Shown: in pieces, positions 52,003 through 61,096 of the stretch
Numbering within the stretch: the first letter of the stretch is position 1
Layout: the number at the start of each line of letters is the position of its first letter
The notes under the pieces: generated by a model
Seen by the model: the letters and a program-made list of their open reading frames with translations, nothing else
Databases searched by the model: none
What the model was told of the DNA's origin: nothing
Made by a program: the position numbers and the translations under genes
Assembly (NCBI GenBank): GCA_963845265.1
Contig: CAWJRN010000018.1
Span: 124,001-188,000 of the forward strand
Direction of reading: 5' to 3'
Origin: DYRB01 sp963845265
Lineage (GTDB): Bacteria > Pseudomonadota > Gammaproteobacteria > Chromatiales > Chromatiaceae
Length of the DNA: 64,000 nucleotides

Positions 52003-52431
52003 TCACTCCCAGCTGTTGACGTCTTGGTTCTCGCCGTCGCCGCCCTCGCGATTGTCCGCACCGAGAGACCAGATATCAAAAGCGCCATGCTGACCAGGCG
52101 CCTGATAGTGGTACTCGTTGCCCCAAGGGTCTTTGGGTACTTCGGTCTTCTTTAGGTAGGGACCATTCCAGTTGGGTGTGTTGCCCGGCTCGCGAACCAG
52201 GGCCTCCAACCCCTGATCACCGCCTGGATAATTGCCGATCTCGAGGCGGTAGAGGTCTAGGGTGGCCCCCAGGTCGTGGATCTGCAGGGCCGCGGTCTTG
52301 GTCTTGGAGCCGCCCAGGAACTTCATCACCTGGGGCCCGACCAGCCCAGCCAGCAGGCCGAGGATGGCCAACACGACGAGTAGCTCGACCAGGGTGAAGC
52401 CGCGGGTGCGGTTGTGACTCGGACGGTTCAT
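52003..52431 (-). CDS. gspG: Type II secretion major pseudopilin GspG
   Basis: 142 residues. Leader MNRPSHNRTRG, then FTLVELLVVLAILGLLAGLV with Glu+5. The GspG calcium-loop region has LYRLEIGNYPGGDQGLEALV and DPWGNEYHYQAPGQHGAFDI ... SLGADNREGGDG. It forms the pseudopilus shaft. The next operon gene, gspH, begins only after the ~0.5-kb DUF559 unit. Confidence 0.95.
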   Translation of the reverse strand: MNRPSHNRTRGFTLVELLVVLAILGLLAGLVGPQVMKFLGGSKTKTAALQIHDLGATLDLYRLEIGNYPGGDQGLEALVREPGNTPNWNGPYLKKTEVPKDPWGNEYHYQAPGQHGAFDIWSLGADNREGGDGENQDVNSWE

Positions 52432-52541
52432 GGCAGTACCTCAAATTGGGCCCTGTGAAGGCGTTGATTGTACGGCAGAGACGGAGGCACTGAGCCTCGG
52501 GGCGCTCGGACTGACTGTTGAGAGATGGAAGCTCACGACCC

Positions 52542-53747
52542 TCAGAAGACCAAATCGTTGGCCCCCAGAATCGCCATCAGGATGGAGATGATAATCCCCG
52601 CCACCACGACCCCCAGCCCGATGATCAGCACCGGCTCCAGCAGGGTCAGCAGGCTGCGCACGCTGGAACGGGTCTCGCCGTCGTAGATCTCGGCGACCTT
52701 GGCAAGCATGGCGTCCAGGGCCCCCGACTCCTCGCCCACGCGGATCATCTGCATGGCCAATGGCGGTAAGACCTGTCGGCGCGACAGGGGTTCCGCCAGC
52801 CCCTTGCCATGCTTGAGGTCCTCGGCGGCCTCGTCCATCTGCCCGGCGAGCTTGCGGTTGCTGACCACCTCCTTGGCCAGGTTCAGGGCGGTCAGCAGGG
52901 GCAACCCGTTCTTGAGCAGGGTCGCCAGGGTATGGCAGAAACGCGCCGTCTCCAGCTTCCACACCAGATCGCCGAACAGGGGGGTGGCCAAGACGCGGCG
53001 GTCGAAGCGCTCGCGCACCTCAGGTCGCTTGAGTTGCTGCTCGATGACCGCCGCGCTCAGCGCCAGGACGGCGAGCATGGCCCACCAGTAGTTTCGGAAC
53101 AGGTCGCCGGCACCGACCACGATCCGCGTAGGCAGCGGCAGGGCGGCCCCCATGTCGTCGAACAGGGTGGCGAACTGGGGGACCACGAAGACCAGCAGCA
53201 TGATGACCGACAACCCGGCCACCACCAGTAGGATGGCCGGGTAGACCAGGGCCGAGGTGATGGTCTCGCGCAGCTCGGCGGTACGTTCCAGGTAGTCCGC
53301 CAGGCGGGCCAGGACCTGATCCAGGGCCCCGCTGGCCTCGCCGGCGCGGACCATGTTGACGTAGAGGCGCGCGAACTGCCCCCCTTGCTGCTCCAGGGCG
53401 GCGGAGAAGGTGGACCCACCGCGCACCCGCTGTTGCAGATCGCTGAGCACCCGCACCAGATGCTCCTCGGCGGTCAGTTCCACCAGGATCTGGAGCGAGC
53501 GATCCAGGGTCAGCCCGGCCTCCAAGAGGGTCGCCATCTCCCGGGTCAGGATGCCGATCTCCTTCTGGCTGAGGACGCGCCTACGTGCGCCCAGGGTCAG
53601 GCGCAGCCCTCCGGCCACGCGGGTCTTGATGGGGATCAGCCCGTCGGCCTGGAGGGAGCGCACCAGGGCTGCCTCGTCCACCGCCTCGCGCTCGCCGTCC
53701 ACGGTCTCGCCATCGAGCGAGACCGCCTTGTAGCTGTAGAGCGGCAC
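52542..53747 (-). CDS. gspF: Type II secretion inner-membrane platform protein GspF
   Basis: 401 residues from a GTG 1 bp after the gspE stop. It has two T2SSF domains: EIGILTREMATLLEAGLTLD ... YVNMVRAGEASGALDQVLAR, and FCHTLATLLKNGLPLLTALN ... MIRVGEESGALDAMLAKVAE. Three TM helices are present. Full length, with no odd features. Confidence 0.95.
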   Translation of the reverse strand: MPLYSYKAVSLDGETVDGEREAVDEAALVRSLQADGLIPIKTRVAGGLRLTLGARRRVLSQKEIGILTREMATLLEAGLTLDRSLQILVELTAEEHLVRVLSDLQQRVRGGSTFSAALEQQGGQFARLYVNMVRAGEASGALDQVLARLADYLERTAELRETITSALVYPAILLVVAGLSVIMLLVFVVPQFATLFDDMGAALPLPTRIVVGAGDLFRNYWWAMLAVLALSAAVIEQQLKRPEVRERFDRRVLATPLFGDLVWKLETARFCHTLATLLKNGLPLLTALNLAKEVVSNRKLAGQMDEAAEDLKHGKGLAEPLSRRQVLPPLAMQMIRVGEESGALDAMLAKVAEIYDGETRSSVRSLLTLLEPVLIIGLGVVVAGIIISILMAILGANDLVF

Positions 53748-53748
53748 C

Positions 53749-55656
53749 CTATGCCTCCTCGGCCACGCGCATGACGTCTTCTACCGTGGTACGCCCCTCG
53801 ATCGCCTTGCGCAGGCCGTCGTCGTACATCGTGATCATGCCCTCGTCGATGGCGATGCGCTGAATCTCGGTGGCCGTGGCATGACGCAGCACCGCCTGGC
53901 GCAGGGTGTCGGTCATGAGCAAGACCTCGGTGATGACCAGGCGCCCGCGATAGCCTGTGGCATTGCATTGGTCGCAGCCCACCGCCCGGTGCAGATGGAT
54001 GGGACCGCCGGCGGCCACCCGGGCCAGCTTGGCGGCAATCTCCGGCAGGGGCTCATAGGGCTCTCGACAGTGGGGACAGAGCCGGCGCACCAGGCGCTGG
54101 GCGAGGATGCCGTTGACCGTGGAGGTGAGCAGGTAGTCCTCCACCCCCATCTCCAATAGGCGGGTGATACCGCTGGCCGCGTCATTGGTATGCAGGGTGG
54201 ATAGGACCACATGGCCGGTCAAGGCCGACTGCACGGCGATACGGGCGGTCTCCAGGTCACGCATCTCACCGACCATGATGATGTCCGGGTCCTGGCGGAC
54301 GATGGCGCGCAAGGCCCCCGCGAAGGTCATGCCGATCTGGGACTTGACCTGGATCTGGTTGATCCCGGGGAGCTGGTACTCCACCGGATCCTCCACAGTA
54401 ATGATCTTGCGCTCTTCGGTGTTGAGTCGCGACAGGGCGGTATACAGGGTGGTGCTCTTGCCGCTACCCGTGGGGCCGGTGACCAGCAGGATGCCGTAGG
54501 GCACATTGAGCACCGTCGTCAGTCGCTCCCTGGCATCGCCGTCGAAACCCAAGGAATCGAGGTCGAAGCGTACGCTCTCCTTGTCGAGCAGGCGCATGAC
54601 CACGCTCTCGCCAAACATCGTGGGCACGGTAGAGACACGCAGGTCCAGCTCCTTGCCCTGCACGCGTAGCGGAATGCGCCCGTCCTGGGGCAGACGCCGC
54701 TCGGCGATGTTGAGCTTGGCCATGATCTTGACACGGGAGATGATCGCCGCGGTGGAGCGGACCGGGGGGGAGTCCACCTCCTTGAGGATACCGTCCACCC
54801 GGTAGCGCACCTTGAGCACATCGGCGAAGGGCTCGATATGGATATCCGAGGCGCGTGCGTCCACCGCCCGCTGCATGATCTGGTTGACCATGCGGATGAC
54901 CGGGGCCTCACTGGCCAGGTCCTTGAGGTGCTCGATGTCCTCCTCGTCGAATTCGCCCAGCCCCCCCTCGGCCTCCTCGGCCTGCTGCTCCGGCTGCTCG
55001 TAGAGCCGCTCCAGGGCCAGATCGATCTCCGAGACGAGCCCCACCCGCGCCTTGACGGACTTGTCCGCCGCAATCGTCAGTGCGTCCAGGACGAAGGTCT
55101 CGGTGGGGTCCGCCAGAACCACCTCGAGGAAGTCGCCGTCCTCGCGCAGCGGCAGGACATGATTGTCCTTGAGAAAGCGCAGGGAGATGCGCCCTTCCGC
55201 CACCGGCGCCTCTGGGAAGTCCGCGGGCTCCGCCAGGGGCAGATCCAGGACCTCTGCCAGGGCCTGGGCCAGGTCGCGCTCCGAAACCAGCCCAAGGCGC
55301 ACCAACATGCGCAGGATGGGATCGCCGCCATCCTCCGCCAGGCGGCGGGCACGCCCGTACTCGGCATGGGTGAGCTTGTCGCGACCCTCCAGCAAGGCCA
55401 CCACTCGCGCCTGGACGCTGTCCTGGTCCTCGGGTGGCGCCTGCGCATCCAGTCCAGCGCCGGGCTCGGCGTCGAGATCCGTATCGGGGTGATGGTCGGG
55501 GGGAGTCGCCGGACGATCCGGATCAGCCCCGATGAGGGCCTGACCCGGTCCAACGTCGCCCAGATCCGCATCGCCCAGCACAGGAAGCCCTCCCTCGCGG
55601 CGAATGTCGTCGAGGGCAGCGGTGCCGTCGCCCGTCAAGAGATCGCGTTCAGACAT
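53749..55656 (-). CDS. gspE: Type II secretion ATPase GspE
   Basis: 635 residues. An acidic N-terminal extension is followed by the N1E/N2E domain. The ATPase core has Walker A GPTGSGKST (~392-400), Asp box VEDPVEYQLPGINQIQV, Walker B IIMVGEMRDLETA and His box LSTLHTNDA. The GspE zinc module is complete: CPHC (~524) and CDQC (~559). ATG 55656 is chosen; it overlaps the end of the WbpM-like gene by 8 bp, so the secretion operon is coupled to O-antigen initiation genes. Confidence 0.95.
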   Translation of the reverse strand: MSERDLLTGDGTAALDDIRREGGLPVLGDADLGDVGPGQALIGADPDRPATPPDHHPDTDLDAEPGAGLDAQAPPEDQDSVQARVVALLEGRDKLTHAEYGRARRLAEDGGDPILRMLVRLGLVSERDLAQALAEVLDLPLAEPADFPEAPVAEGRISLRFLKDNHVLPLREDGDFLEVVLADPTETFVLDALTIAADKSVKARVGLVSEIDLALERLYEQPEQQAEEAEGGLGEFDEEDIEHLKDLASEAPVIRMVNQIMQRAVDARASDIHIEPFADVLKVRYRVDGILKEVDSPPVRSTAAIISRVKIMAKLNIAERRLPQDGRIPLRVQGKELDLRVSTVPTMFGESVVMRLLDKESVRFDLDSLGFDGDARERLTTVLNVPYGILLVTGPTGSGKSTTLYTALSRLNTEERKIITVEDPVEYQLPGINQIQVKSQIGMTFAGALRAIVRQDPDIIMVGEMRDLETARIAVQSALTGHVVLSTLHTNDAASGITRLLEMGVEDYLLTSTVNGILAQRLVRRLCPHCREPYEPLPEIAAKLARVAAGGPIHLHRAVGCDQCNATGYRGRLVITEVLLMTDTLRQAVLRHATATEIQRIAIDEGMITMYDDGLRKAIEGRTTVEDVMRVAEEA

Positions 55657-57535
55657 GCTGCACCTCGGCAATGACATCATAGTCCCCTGCTGCTGCCAGC
55701 GGAGCCTGCCACTCCGGCATCAGGGCCTGCAACAAGTCCCGCAACTCGCCCTCGTCGCAGCGCCCCAGGGCCTCGGCGAGGCCGTCCAGGCCGGCTTCCA
55801 GGGCCCCATCCCCGGGCACAAGGAGGCCACGCGCGGCGCGGATCTTGGGGTGGACGGTGGCAACCAGTGCCTCAGAACCGTAAAAGAGCTCCTCGAAGAG
55901 CTTCTCTCCGGGGCGCAGGCCGATGTATTCAATGGCAATATCAAGGCCAGGACGACGCCCGGACAGGCGGATCATCTGCTCAGCCAGATAGCCGATCTTG
56001 ATTGGCTCACCCATGTCGAGGACGAAGATCTCCCCACCCGTACCGATCACCGCCGCCTGCATGATGAGCTGGCATGCCTCCGGGATGGTCATGAAAAAGC
56101 GTTCGATGTCCGGGTGCGTGACCGTCACCGGACCGCCCCGCTCGATCTGACGCCGGAACAGTGGCACCACGCTGCCGGCGGAATCCAGCACATTGCCGAA
56201 GCGCACCGTGATATAGCGGGTGGACGAGCGGGCATCCAGGGCCTGACACAGGGCCTCGGAGACACGCTTGGTGGCGCCCATGACGTTGGCAGGATTGACC
56301 GCCTTGTCAGTGGAGATGAGTACAAAGCGCTCGCAGCCGAACGCGTGAGCTGCCTCGGCCAAGACCCGGGTGCCAAGCACATTGTTGCGCAGGGCCGCAC
56401 GCACCTGGTCCTCCAGCAAGGGTACGTGCTTGTAAGCCGCTGCGTGGAAGACGATCTGCGGGCCAAGTTCGCGGAACAGGGCGGCGACGGCCTGGCCATC
56501 GGCCACGTCGAGCAGGCGGCGGACAAAGCTCAGGCCGGGGTAGCGCTCGGCGAGTTCCATCTCGATGCGATAGAGATTGAACTCCCCGTTGTCGACCAGG
56601 ATCAGGCGACTCGGCCCGGTAGCGGCGAGCTGGCGGCACAGCTCCGAACCGATCGACCCGCCAGCCCCGGTCACCAGGATGTCCCGCCCGGCCAGGCCGG
56701 CACGAATGCCCGGCCAGTCCAGGGTGACCGGGGTGCGCCCCAACAGGTCCGCGATGGAGACCTGGCGCAACTCGTTGATACTGACCTGACCGTCCATAAG
56801 ATTCTGCAGCTGGGGCACGGTCCGGAAGGGCCGCCCACTCGCCTCGCACAAGGCGACCAGACGCTGCATCTGATGCGCCGAGACGCTCGGCATCGCCAGC
56901 AGGATCAGATCGATGGCCAGGCTGTCGGTCAGCTCGGGGATCTGCTCCAAAGAACCACGAACGGGGACCCCATGCACCTCGCCTCCCTGGCGACGCAGGC
57001 GATCATCCACGAAGGCAACCGGGAGATAGGCGCGGCGTGGGTCGCGGAGCATATCGCGCACCAACATCTCCCCCTCCCGCTCGGTGCCGACGATGAGCAC
57101 CCGCTCTCCGCCGCGCAGGTTGAGGCGATGGTCTTTCAACCAGCGGTAGAGCAGGCGCGGACCCGCCAACAGCAGCAGTTGCAGCCCGAGGAACAGGGGC
57201 GGCACCGAGCGCGGAACCTGTCCCATACGATTGAAGACGAAGAGCGCGACCAGGGTCAGGGCAGTCCCGGCAACCACCGCCTTACCGATGCGCAGCAAGT
57301 CCGGCAGCGAGGCGAAACGCCAGACACCGCGGTAGAGCCCGAAGAGCCAGAAGACCGAGCCCTGGACCAGGACCACCAGGGGCAATGCGAGCAAGGCGCC
57401 GGCGAGGAATTCCGGCGGAATCTCGTCCAGATTGAAGCGTAGCCAGTAGGCCGAGAGCCAAGCGACCGGGATGGTCAGCAGGTCGTGGGCAAAGGCGGCG
57501 GTGCGCGAGCGCAGACGGTCGAACAGTGGGCTCAT
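55649..57535 (-). CDS. Membrane nucleotide-sugar 4,6-dehydratase (WbpM/CapD/FlaA1-like)
   Basis: 628 residues. Four N-terminal TM helices precede a CoA-binding-like domain (VLIVGTEREGEMLVRDML). The catalytic SDR domain follows from ~285 (ILVTGAGGSIGSELCRQL, VFHAAAYKHVPLLE, STDKAVNPANVMGATKR, VTHPDIERFFMTIPEA). Family members convert UDP-GlcNAc to the 4-keto-6-deoxy sugar. ATG 57535 overlaps the WecA-like gene stop (ATGA). The pairing matches wbpL-wbpM. Confidence 0.9.
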   Translation of the reverse strand: MSPLFDRLRSRTAAFAHDLLTIPVAWLSAYWLRFNLDEIPPEFLAGALLALPLVVLVQGSVFWLFGLYRGVWRFASLPDLLRIGKAVVAGTALTLVALFVFNRMGQVPRSVPPLFLGLQLLLLAGPRLLYRWLKDHRLNLRGGERVLIVGTEREGEMLVRDMLRDPRRAYLPVAFVDDRLRRQGGEVHGVPVRGSLEQIPELTDSLAIDLILLAMPSVSAHQMQRLVALCEASGRPFRTVPQLQNLMDGQVSINELRQVSIADLLGRTPVTLDWPGIRAGLAGRDILVTGAGGSIGSELCRQLAATGPSRLILVDNGEFNLYRIEMELAERYPGLSFVRRLLDVADGQAVAALFRELGPQIVFHAAAYKHVPLLEDQVRAALRNNVLGTRVLAEAAHAFGCERFVLISTDKAVNPANVMGATKRVSEALCQALDARSSTRYITVRFGNVLDSAGSVVPLFRRQIERGGPVTVTHPDIERFFMTIPEACQLIMQAAVIGTGGEIFVLDMGEPIKIGYLAEQMIRLSGRRPGLDIAIEYIGLRPGEKLFEELFYGSEALVATVHPKIRAARGLLVPGDGALEAGLDGLAEALGRCDEGELRDLLQALMPEWQAPLAAAGDYDVIAEVQHV

Positions 57536-58581
57536 CCCCGGCCCCTGGGCGCAGCCCGCTCGACCAACCCCACCTTGAGGTGGATCAAGACATAGATTCC
57601 CACCCAGCTGGCCAGGAGCAGGGCCTGATCCGATGCCGGCATGCGTGCGCCGGCAACCGCCGTGGCGGCACTCGCCGCCATCAAGACGTAGGACCGGAGC
57701 ACCGTTTTGCGATGACCCCAACCTGCCAGCACCAGGCGTTGATAGTGGTGGGAGCGATGCGCCAGCCACAGGCGCTCACCCCGGAGCAGGCGCCGCACCA
57801 GGGTCCAGGTCGCGTCCACGATGAAGGGCGAAAAGGCCAGCCAGGCGACCCACAAGGGGAACAGGCCGCGCTGGGCTCCCAACAGGGAGAGCCCGGCGGC
57901 GAGGAGACCCAGAGCGGAAGAGCCCACATCGCCGAGGAAGATCCGCGCCGGGGGGAAGTTGCTGGTCAGAAAACCGCCACCGGCGGCGGCCGGAATAACG
58001 GCGAGGGTCGCATAGGCAAGATCGCCGGCCCGCCAACCCAGCACAGCCAGGGCGCCGAAACCCAATACCGTCATGCCGCCGGCAAAGCCGTCCATGCCGT
58101 CCATAAAGTTGTAGAGGTTGATCATCCAGATGACATAGAACCCAGTCAGGGGCAGGGCCAAGGTCGCGGGAAGCTCCCAATGGGTCCAGGGCAGATCAAG
58201 GTCCGCCCACCAGAGGCCACCGACCATCAGGAGCGCAGCTGCCCCGACGTGCGCCCCCAGGCGCCATCGCCGCGGGACCTCGGCGCGATCATCGAGAAAG
58301 GATACGCCACCGACCAGGGCCAGGGCAGCGCCGATCCACGGCCAGCCAGCCGGCAAGCCCCCCAGGCCGGCACTCACCCCGGCAACGAGCACGATACCGG
58401 CCAGCAACCCGATGCCGCCGGTGCGTGGAACCGGAGTTTGGTGCAGGGACCGCTCGTTCGGCTCATCGATGATGTGCCGCAGGCCAAGCCCATGGCCACA
58501 TAACAACCGGGTCACCAGTGCGCTTGCGAGGAAGCTGGCCAGTGCCACCACTGCGAGGAACCAGACGCCATCAATACCCAT
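57532..58581 (-). CDS. Undecaprenyl-phosphate sugar-1-phosphate transferase (WbpL/WecA-like)
   Basis: 349 residues, about ten TM helices, of the MraY/WecA family. Asp-rich motifs are present: GGVSFLDDRAEVPRRWRLGA, INLYNFMDGMDGFAGGMTVL, ARIFLGDVGSSALGLLAAG and the His-rich loop HRSHHYQRLVLAG. It loads the first sugar phosphate onto undecaprenyl phosphate. ATG 58581 is preferred over a TTG at 58599. It forms an operon with the WbpM-like dehydratase. Confidence 0.9.
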   Translation of the reverse strand: MGIDGVWFLAVVALASFLASALVTRLLCGHGLGLRHIIDEPNERSLHQTPVPRTGGIGLLAGIVLVAGVSAGLGGLPAGWPWIGAALALVGGVSFLDDRAEVPRRWRLGAHVGAAALLMVGGLWWADLDLPWTHWELPATLALPLTGFYVIWMINLYNFMDGMDGFAGGMTVLGFGALAVLGWRAGDLAYATLAVIPAAAGGGFLTSNFPPARIFLGDVGSSALGLLAAGLSLLGAQRGLFPLWVAWLAFSPFIVDATWTLVRRLLRGERLWLAHRSHHYQRLVLAGWGHRKTVLRSYVLMAASAATAVAGARMPASDQALLLASWVGIYVLIHLKVGLVERAAPRGRG

Positions 58582-58694
58582 GGTAGGACCTCGCCTCAAG
58601 CCGGAGTATAAACTTGGGCGCTGGACCCTTCAGCATGAGCAGGCGGGGCTGAGGCATCACGGATAGCCGGCCAAGTGGATTGATTCCAGCCGCC

Positions 58695-59252
58695 TCAGGC
58701 ACTCGGCCGCAGCAACTTGGCCTCGACCTCGTCACGCCGCTCCCGCCCGACCAAGCGCTCGATGAGGGTTAACGCGAAGTCCATAGCCGTCCCAGGGCCC
58801 CGAGAGGTCACCAGGGTCCCGTCACTGACCACGGGATCAGCGCGCAGATCGATGTCGGGATAGGCCTTTGTATCCACACTGCCTGGGTAGCAGGTGGCGG
58901 CCCTGCCTGCCAGGAGCCCGGCTGCTGCCAGGACCTTGGGTGCGGCGCAGATGGCCCCGGTAAGCTTGTCCTGCGCCTGCTGGCGTTGCAGCAGGCGGCA
59001 CAGCAACGGGTCGGCAGCCAGGTGATCTGCCCCGGGCAAACCACCGGGCAGAACGATGAGATCGAATGCCTGGTCGGCGACCTCGGCGAGGCAGGTGTCC
59101 GGCACCAAGACAGTGCCTCGGCTGCCGGTTACCGGCCCAGCAGTGAGTCCGGCGACGATGACCTCGATGTCGGCCCGACGCAGCAGGTCGATGAGGGTTA
59201 CCGCCTCCAACTCCTCACAACCGGCGGCGAGGGGGATCAAGGCCCTTTTCAT
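58695..59252 (-). CDS. DJ-1/PfpI family protein (YajL-like)
   Basis: 185 residues from ATG 59252, with GGAG 7 nt upstream. The family nucleophile elbow AICAAPKVL carries Cys102, and the Glu of GCEELE near the N-terminus supports its low pKa. LIVLPGGLPGADHLAADPLL and TSRGPGTAMDFALTLIERLV complete the YajL/ThiJ pattern. It is probably a stress-related glyoxalase or chaperone-type enzyme; the exact activity in this family is debated. It is a stand-alone gene. A GC-rich palindromic gap (59253-59411) separates it from ctpA. Confidence 0.88.
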   Translation of the reverse strand: MKRALIPLAAGCEELEAVTLIDLLRRADIEVIVAGLTAGPVTGSRGTVLVPDTCLAEVADQAFDLIVLPGGLPGADHLAADPLLCRLLQRQQAQDKLTGAICAAPKVLAAAGLLAGRAATCYPGSVDTKAYPDIDLRADPVVSDGTLVTSRGPGTAMDFALTLIERLVGRERRDEVEAKLLRPSA

Positions 59253-59411
59253 GTTGGACTCCATAAAATCCAGTTGGCGCGCCCAGGGCGCTTAAATTCG
59301 CCCTCTCCGAAGAGAGGAGGCCGGGGGCCATACCCGGGGCCCCGTGCCTCGTCCGGGGCGGCACGGGCGCCTTGGCCGCCGGTTCCAGGCGAGGCTTGGC
59401 CTCGCCACCTG

Positions 59412-60941
59412 TCAGGGCCGGGCTTGGCCCTCCGGCTCGGACGCTACCTCCGACGCCTGCTCGACCACCGCAGGCTTCGGGCCACGACCAAGGACATTCA
59501 ACCCCTTGAGCAGATTCAGGGCCTCACTGAGTTGGAAGTCCTCCTCCACCAGGGGCTTCTTGGGCTCGCCGCCGTCGGTCGCGTCCGTACCCTTGTCATA
59601 GTTCCTATCCTTGTCCGCATCGCCGCCCTTGCCGCCATCGTCCAGGTGTCGCGCCAGATCGGCCTCCTTGATGCGATCAGGCCCCTTGTCGCCCTCCGGG
59701 GTCAGGGTACCCTGCTCGACCAGGATGTCGGGGGTGATGCCATGGGCCTGGATGGAGCGCCCGGAGGGCGTGTAGTAACGGGCGGTCGTGAGCTTCAGCG
59801 CGGTGGCATCATCGATGGGGACGATGGTCTGCACCGAGCCCTTACCGAAGGTTTGGGTCCCCATGATGATGGCTCGACGGTGGTCTTGCAGGGCCCCGGC
59901 GACGATCTCCGAGGCCGAAGCGCTGCCGCCGTTGACCAGTACCACCATGGGGGCATCGGACAGGACATCGTCCGGGCCGGCATTGAACTGGAGCTTGATG
60001 TCATCCACCCGGCCCTGGGTATAGACGATGAGCCCGTCCGAGAGAAAGGCGTCGCTCACCCCCACCGCACTGTTGAGCACACCGCCGGGGTCGTTGCGCA
60101 GATCCAGCACCAGGCCCTTGATGCCACCCTCGTTCTCGTTTTTCAGATCGCCCACCGCCTTGAGCAGGTCCTCGGTGGTCCGCGACTGGAAATGAGAGAT
60201 ACGCACGTAGACGTAACCTGTCTCCAAGGTTCGGCTCTTGACGCTGGCGACATGGATGACGTCGCGGACGATCTTGACCTCGAAGGGGCGCTCGGCGCCC
60301 TCACGTACGATCATCAGGGTAATCGGCGCACCGGGCTTGCCGCGCATCAGGTTGACCGCCTCGTTGAGGCTCAGGCCCTTGACGGGGCGATCGTCGATGC
60401 GGCTGATCAGGTCGCCGGCTTTGAGGCCGGCGCGGTCAGCGGGGGTATCGTCGATGGGCGAGATGACCTTGACGAAGCCGTTATCCATGCCGACCTCGAT
60501 GCCCAGACCGCCAAACTCCCCGGTCGTTCCGACCTGTAGGTCGCGGTACTCCTCCTTGTTCAGGTAGGACGAGTGTGGGTCCAGGCCGGACAACATCCCG
60601 CGGATGGCACTTTCGAGCAGGGTGCGATCGTCCACAGACTCGACGTAGTCGTTTTTGATGCGCCCGAACACCTCGGAAAAGGTGCGCAACTCGTCCAGTG
60701 GCAGGCCAAGGGGCGCCGGCAAGGCTTCCTCTTCCGTCCCCTCCGCCGCATCCGAATCGGATCCAACTGGCGCTGCCGGCTCGCCGGCGGCGGGGACCTG
60801 CTTGTCCTCTTGAACGGGCGCCGGGGCCTCGGTCGCTGGCTCAGGTTTAGACGGAGGCGGTTCCTTGGCCCAGACCACGCCAGGTCCAGCGACGAGCATC
60901 GCCAAGGTCAGGGCCAGACAGAGTGATGATGGGTTGTTCAT
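59412..60941 (-). CDS. ctpA: C-terminal processing peptidase CtpA (S41)
   Basis: 509 residues. Signal peptide MNNPSSLCLALTLAMLVAGP...VWA is followed by an acidic Pro-rich linker. The PDZ domain (about 150-225) includes GLGIEVGMDNGFVKVISPID. The S41 protease core has the nucleophile in NGGSASASEIVAGALQDHRR and the Lys in TFGKGSVQTIVPID. It trims periplasmic proteins and can control murein hydrolases. It lies downstream of envC, a common pairing. Confidence 0.93.
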   Translation of the reverse strand: MNNPSSLCLALTLAMLVAGPGVVWAKEPPPSKPEPATEAPAPVQEDKQVPAAGEPAAPVGSDSDAAEGTEEEALPAPLGLPLDELRTFSEVFGRIKNDYVESVDDRTLLESAIRGMLSGLDPHSSYLNKEEYRDLQVGTTGEFGGLGIEVGMDNGFVKVISPIDDTPADRAGLKAGDLISRIDDRPVKGLSLNEAVNLMRGKPGAPITLMIVREGAERPFEVKIVRDVIHVASVKSRTLETGYVYVRISHFQSRTTEDLLKAVGDLKNENEGGIKGLVLDLRNDPGGVLNSAVGVSDAFLSDGLIVYTQGRVDDIKLQFNAGPDDVLSDAPMVVLVNGGSASASEIVAGALQDHRRAIIMGTQTFGKGSVQTIVPIDDATALKLTTARYYTPSGRSIQAHGITPDILVEQGTLTPEGDKGPDRIKEADLARHLDDGGKGGDADKDRNYDKGTDATDGGEPKKPLVEEDFQLSEALNLLKGLNVLGRGPKPAVVEQASEVASEPEGQARP

Positions 60942-61096
60942 GTATTGAGGTCGCAGTGGCGTATGAATGCTATGGATAAAAAGCCTCGGGGTCGGCGCCC
61001 TATTTCAGGCGCCAGGGCCGGGGATTGGATCGGACCCGGTGAGCAAGGTTCCGCCCCGGGCGGGCCCCCGTGCAGGTCAGGCGCTCAGAGGCATCC

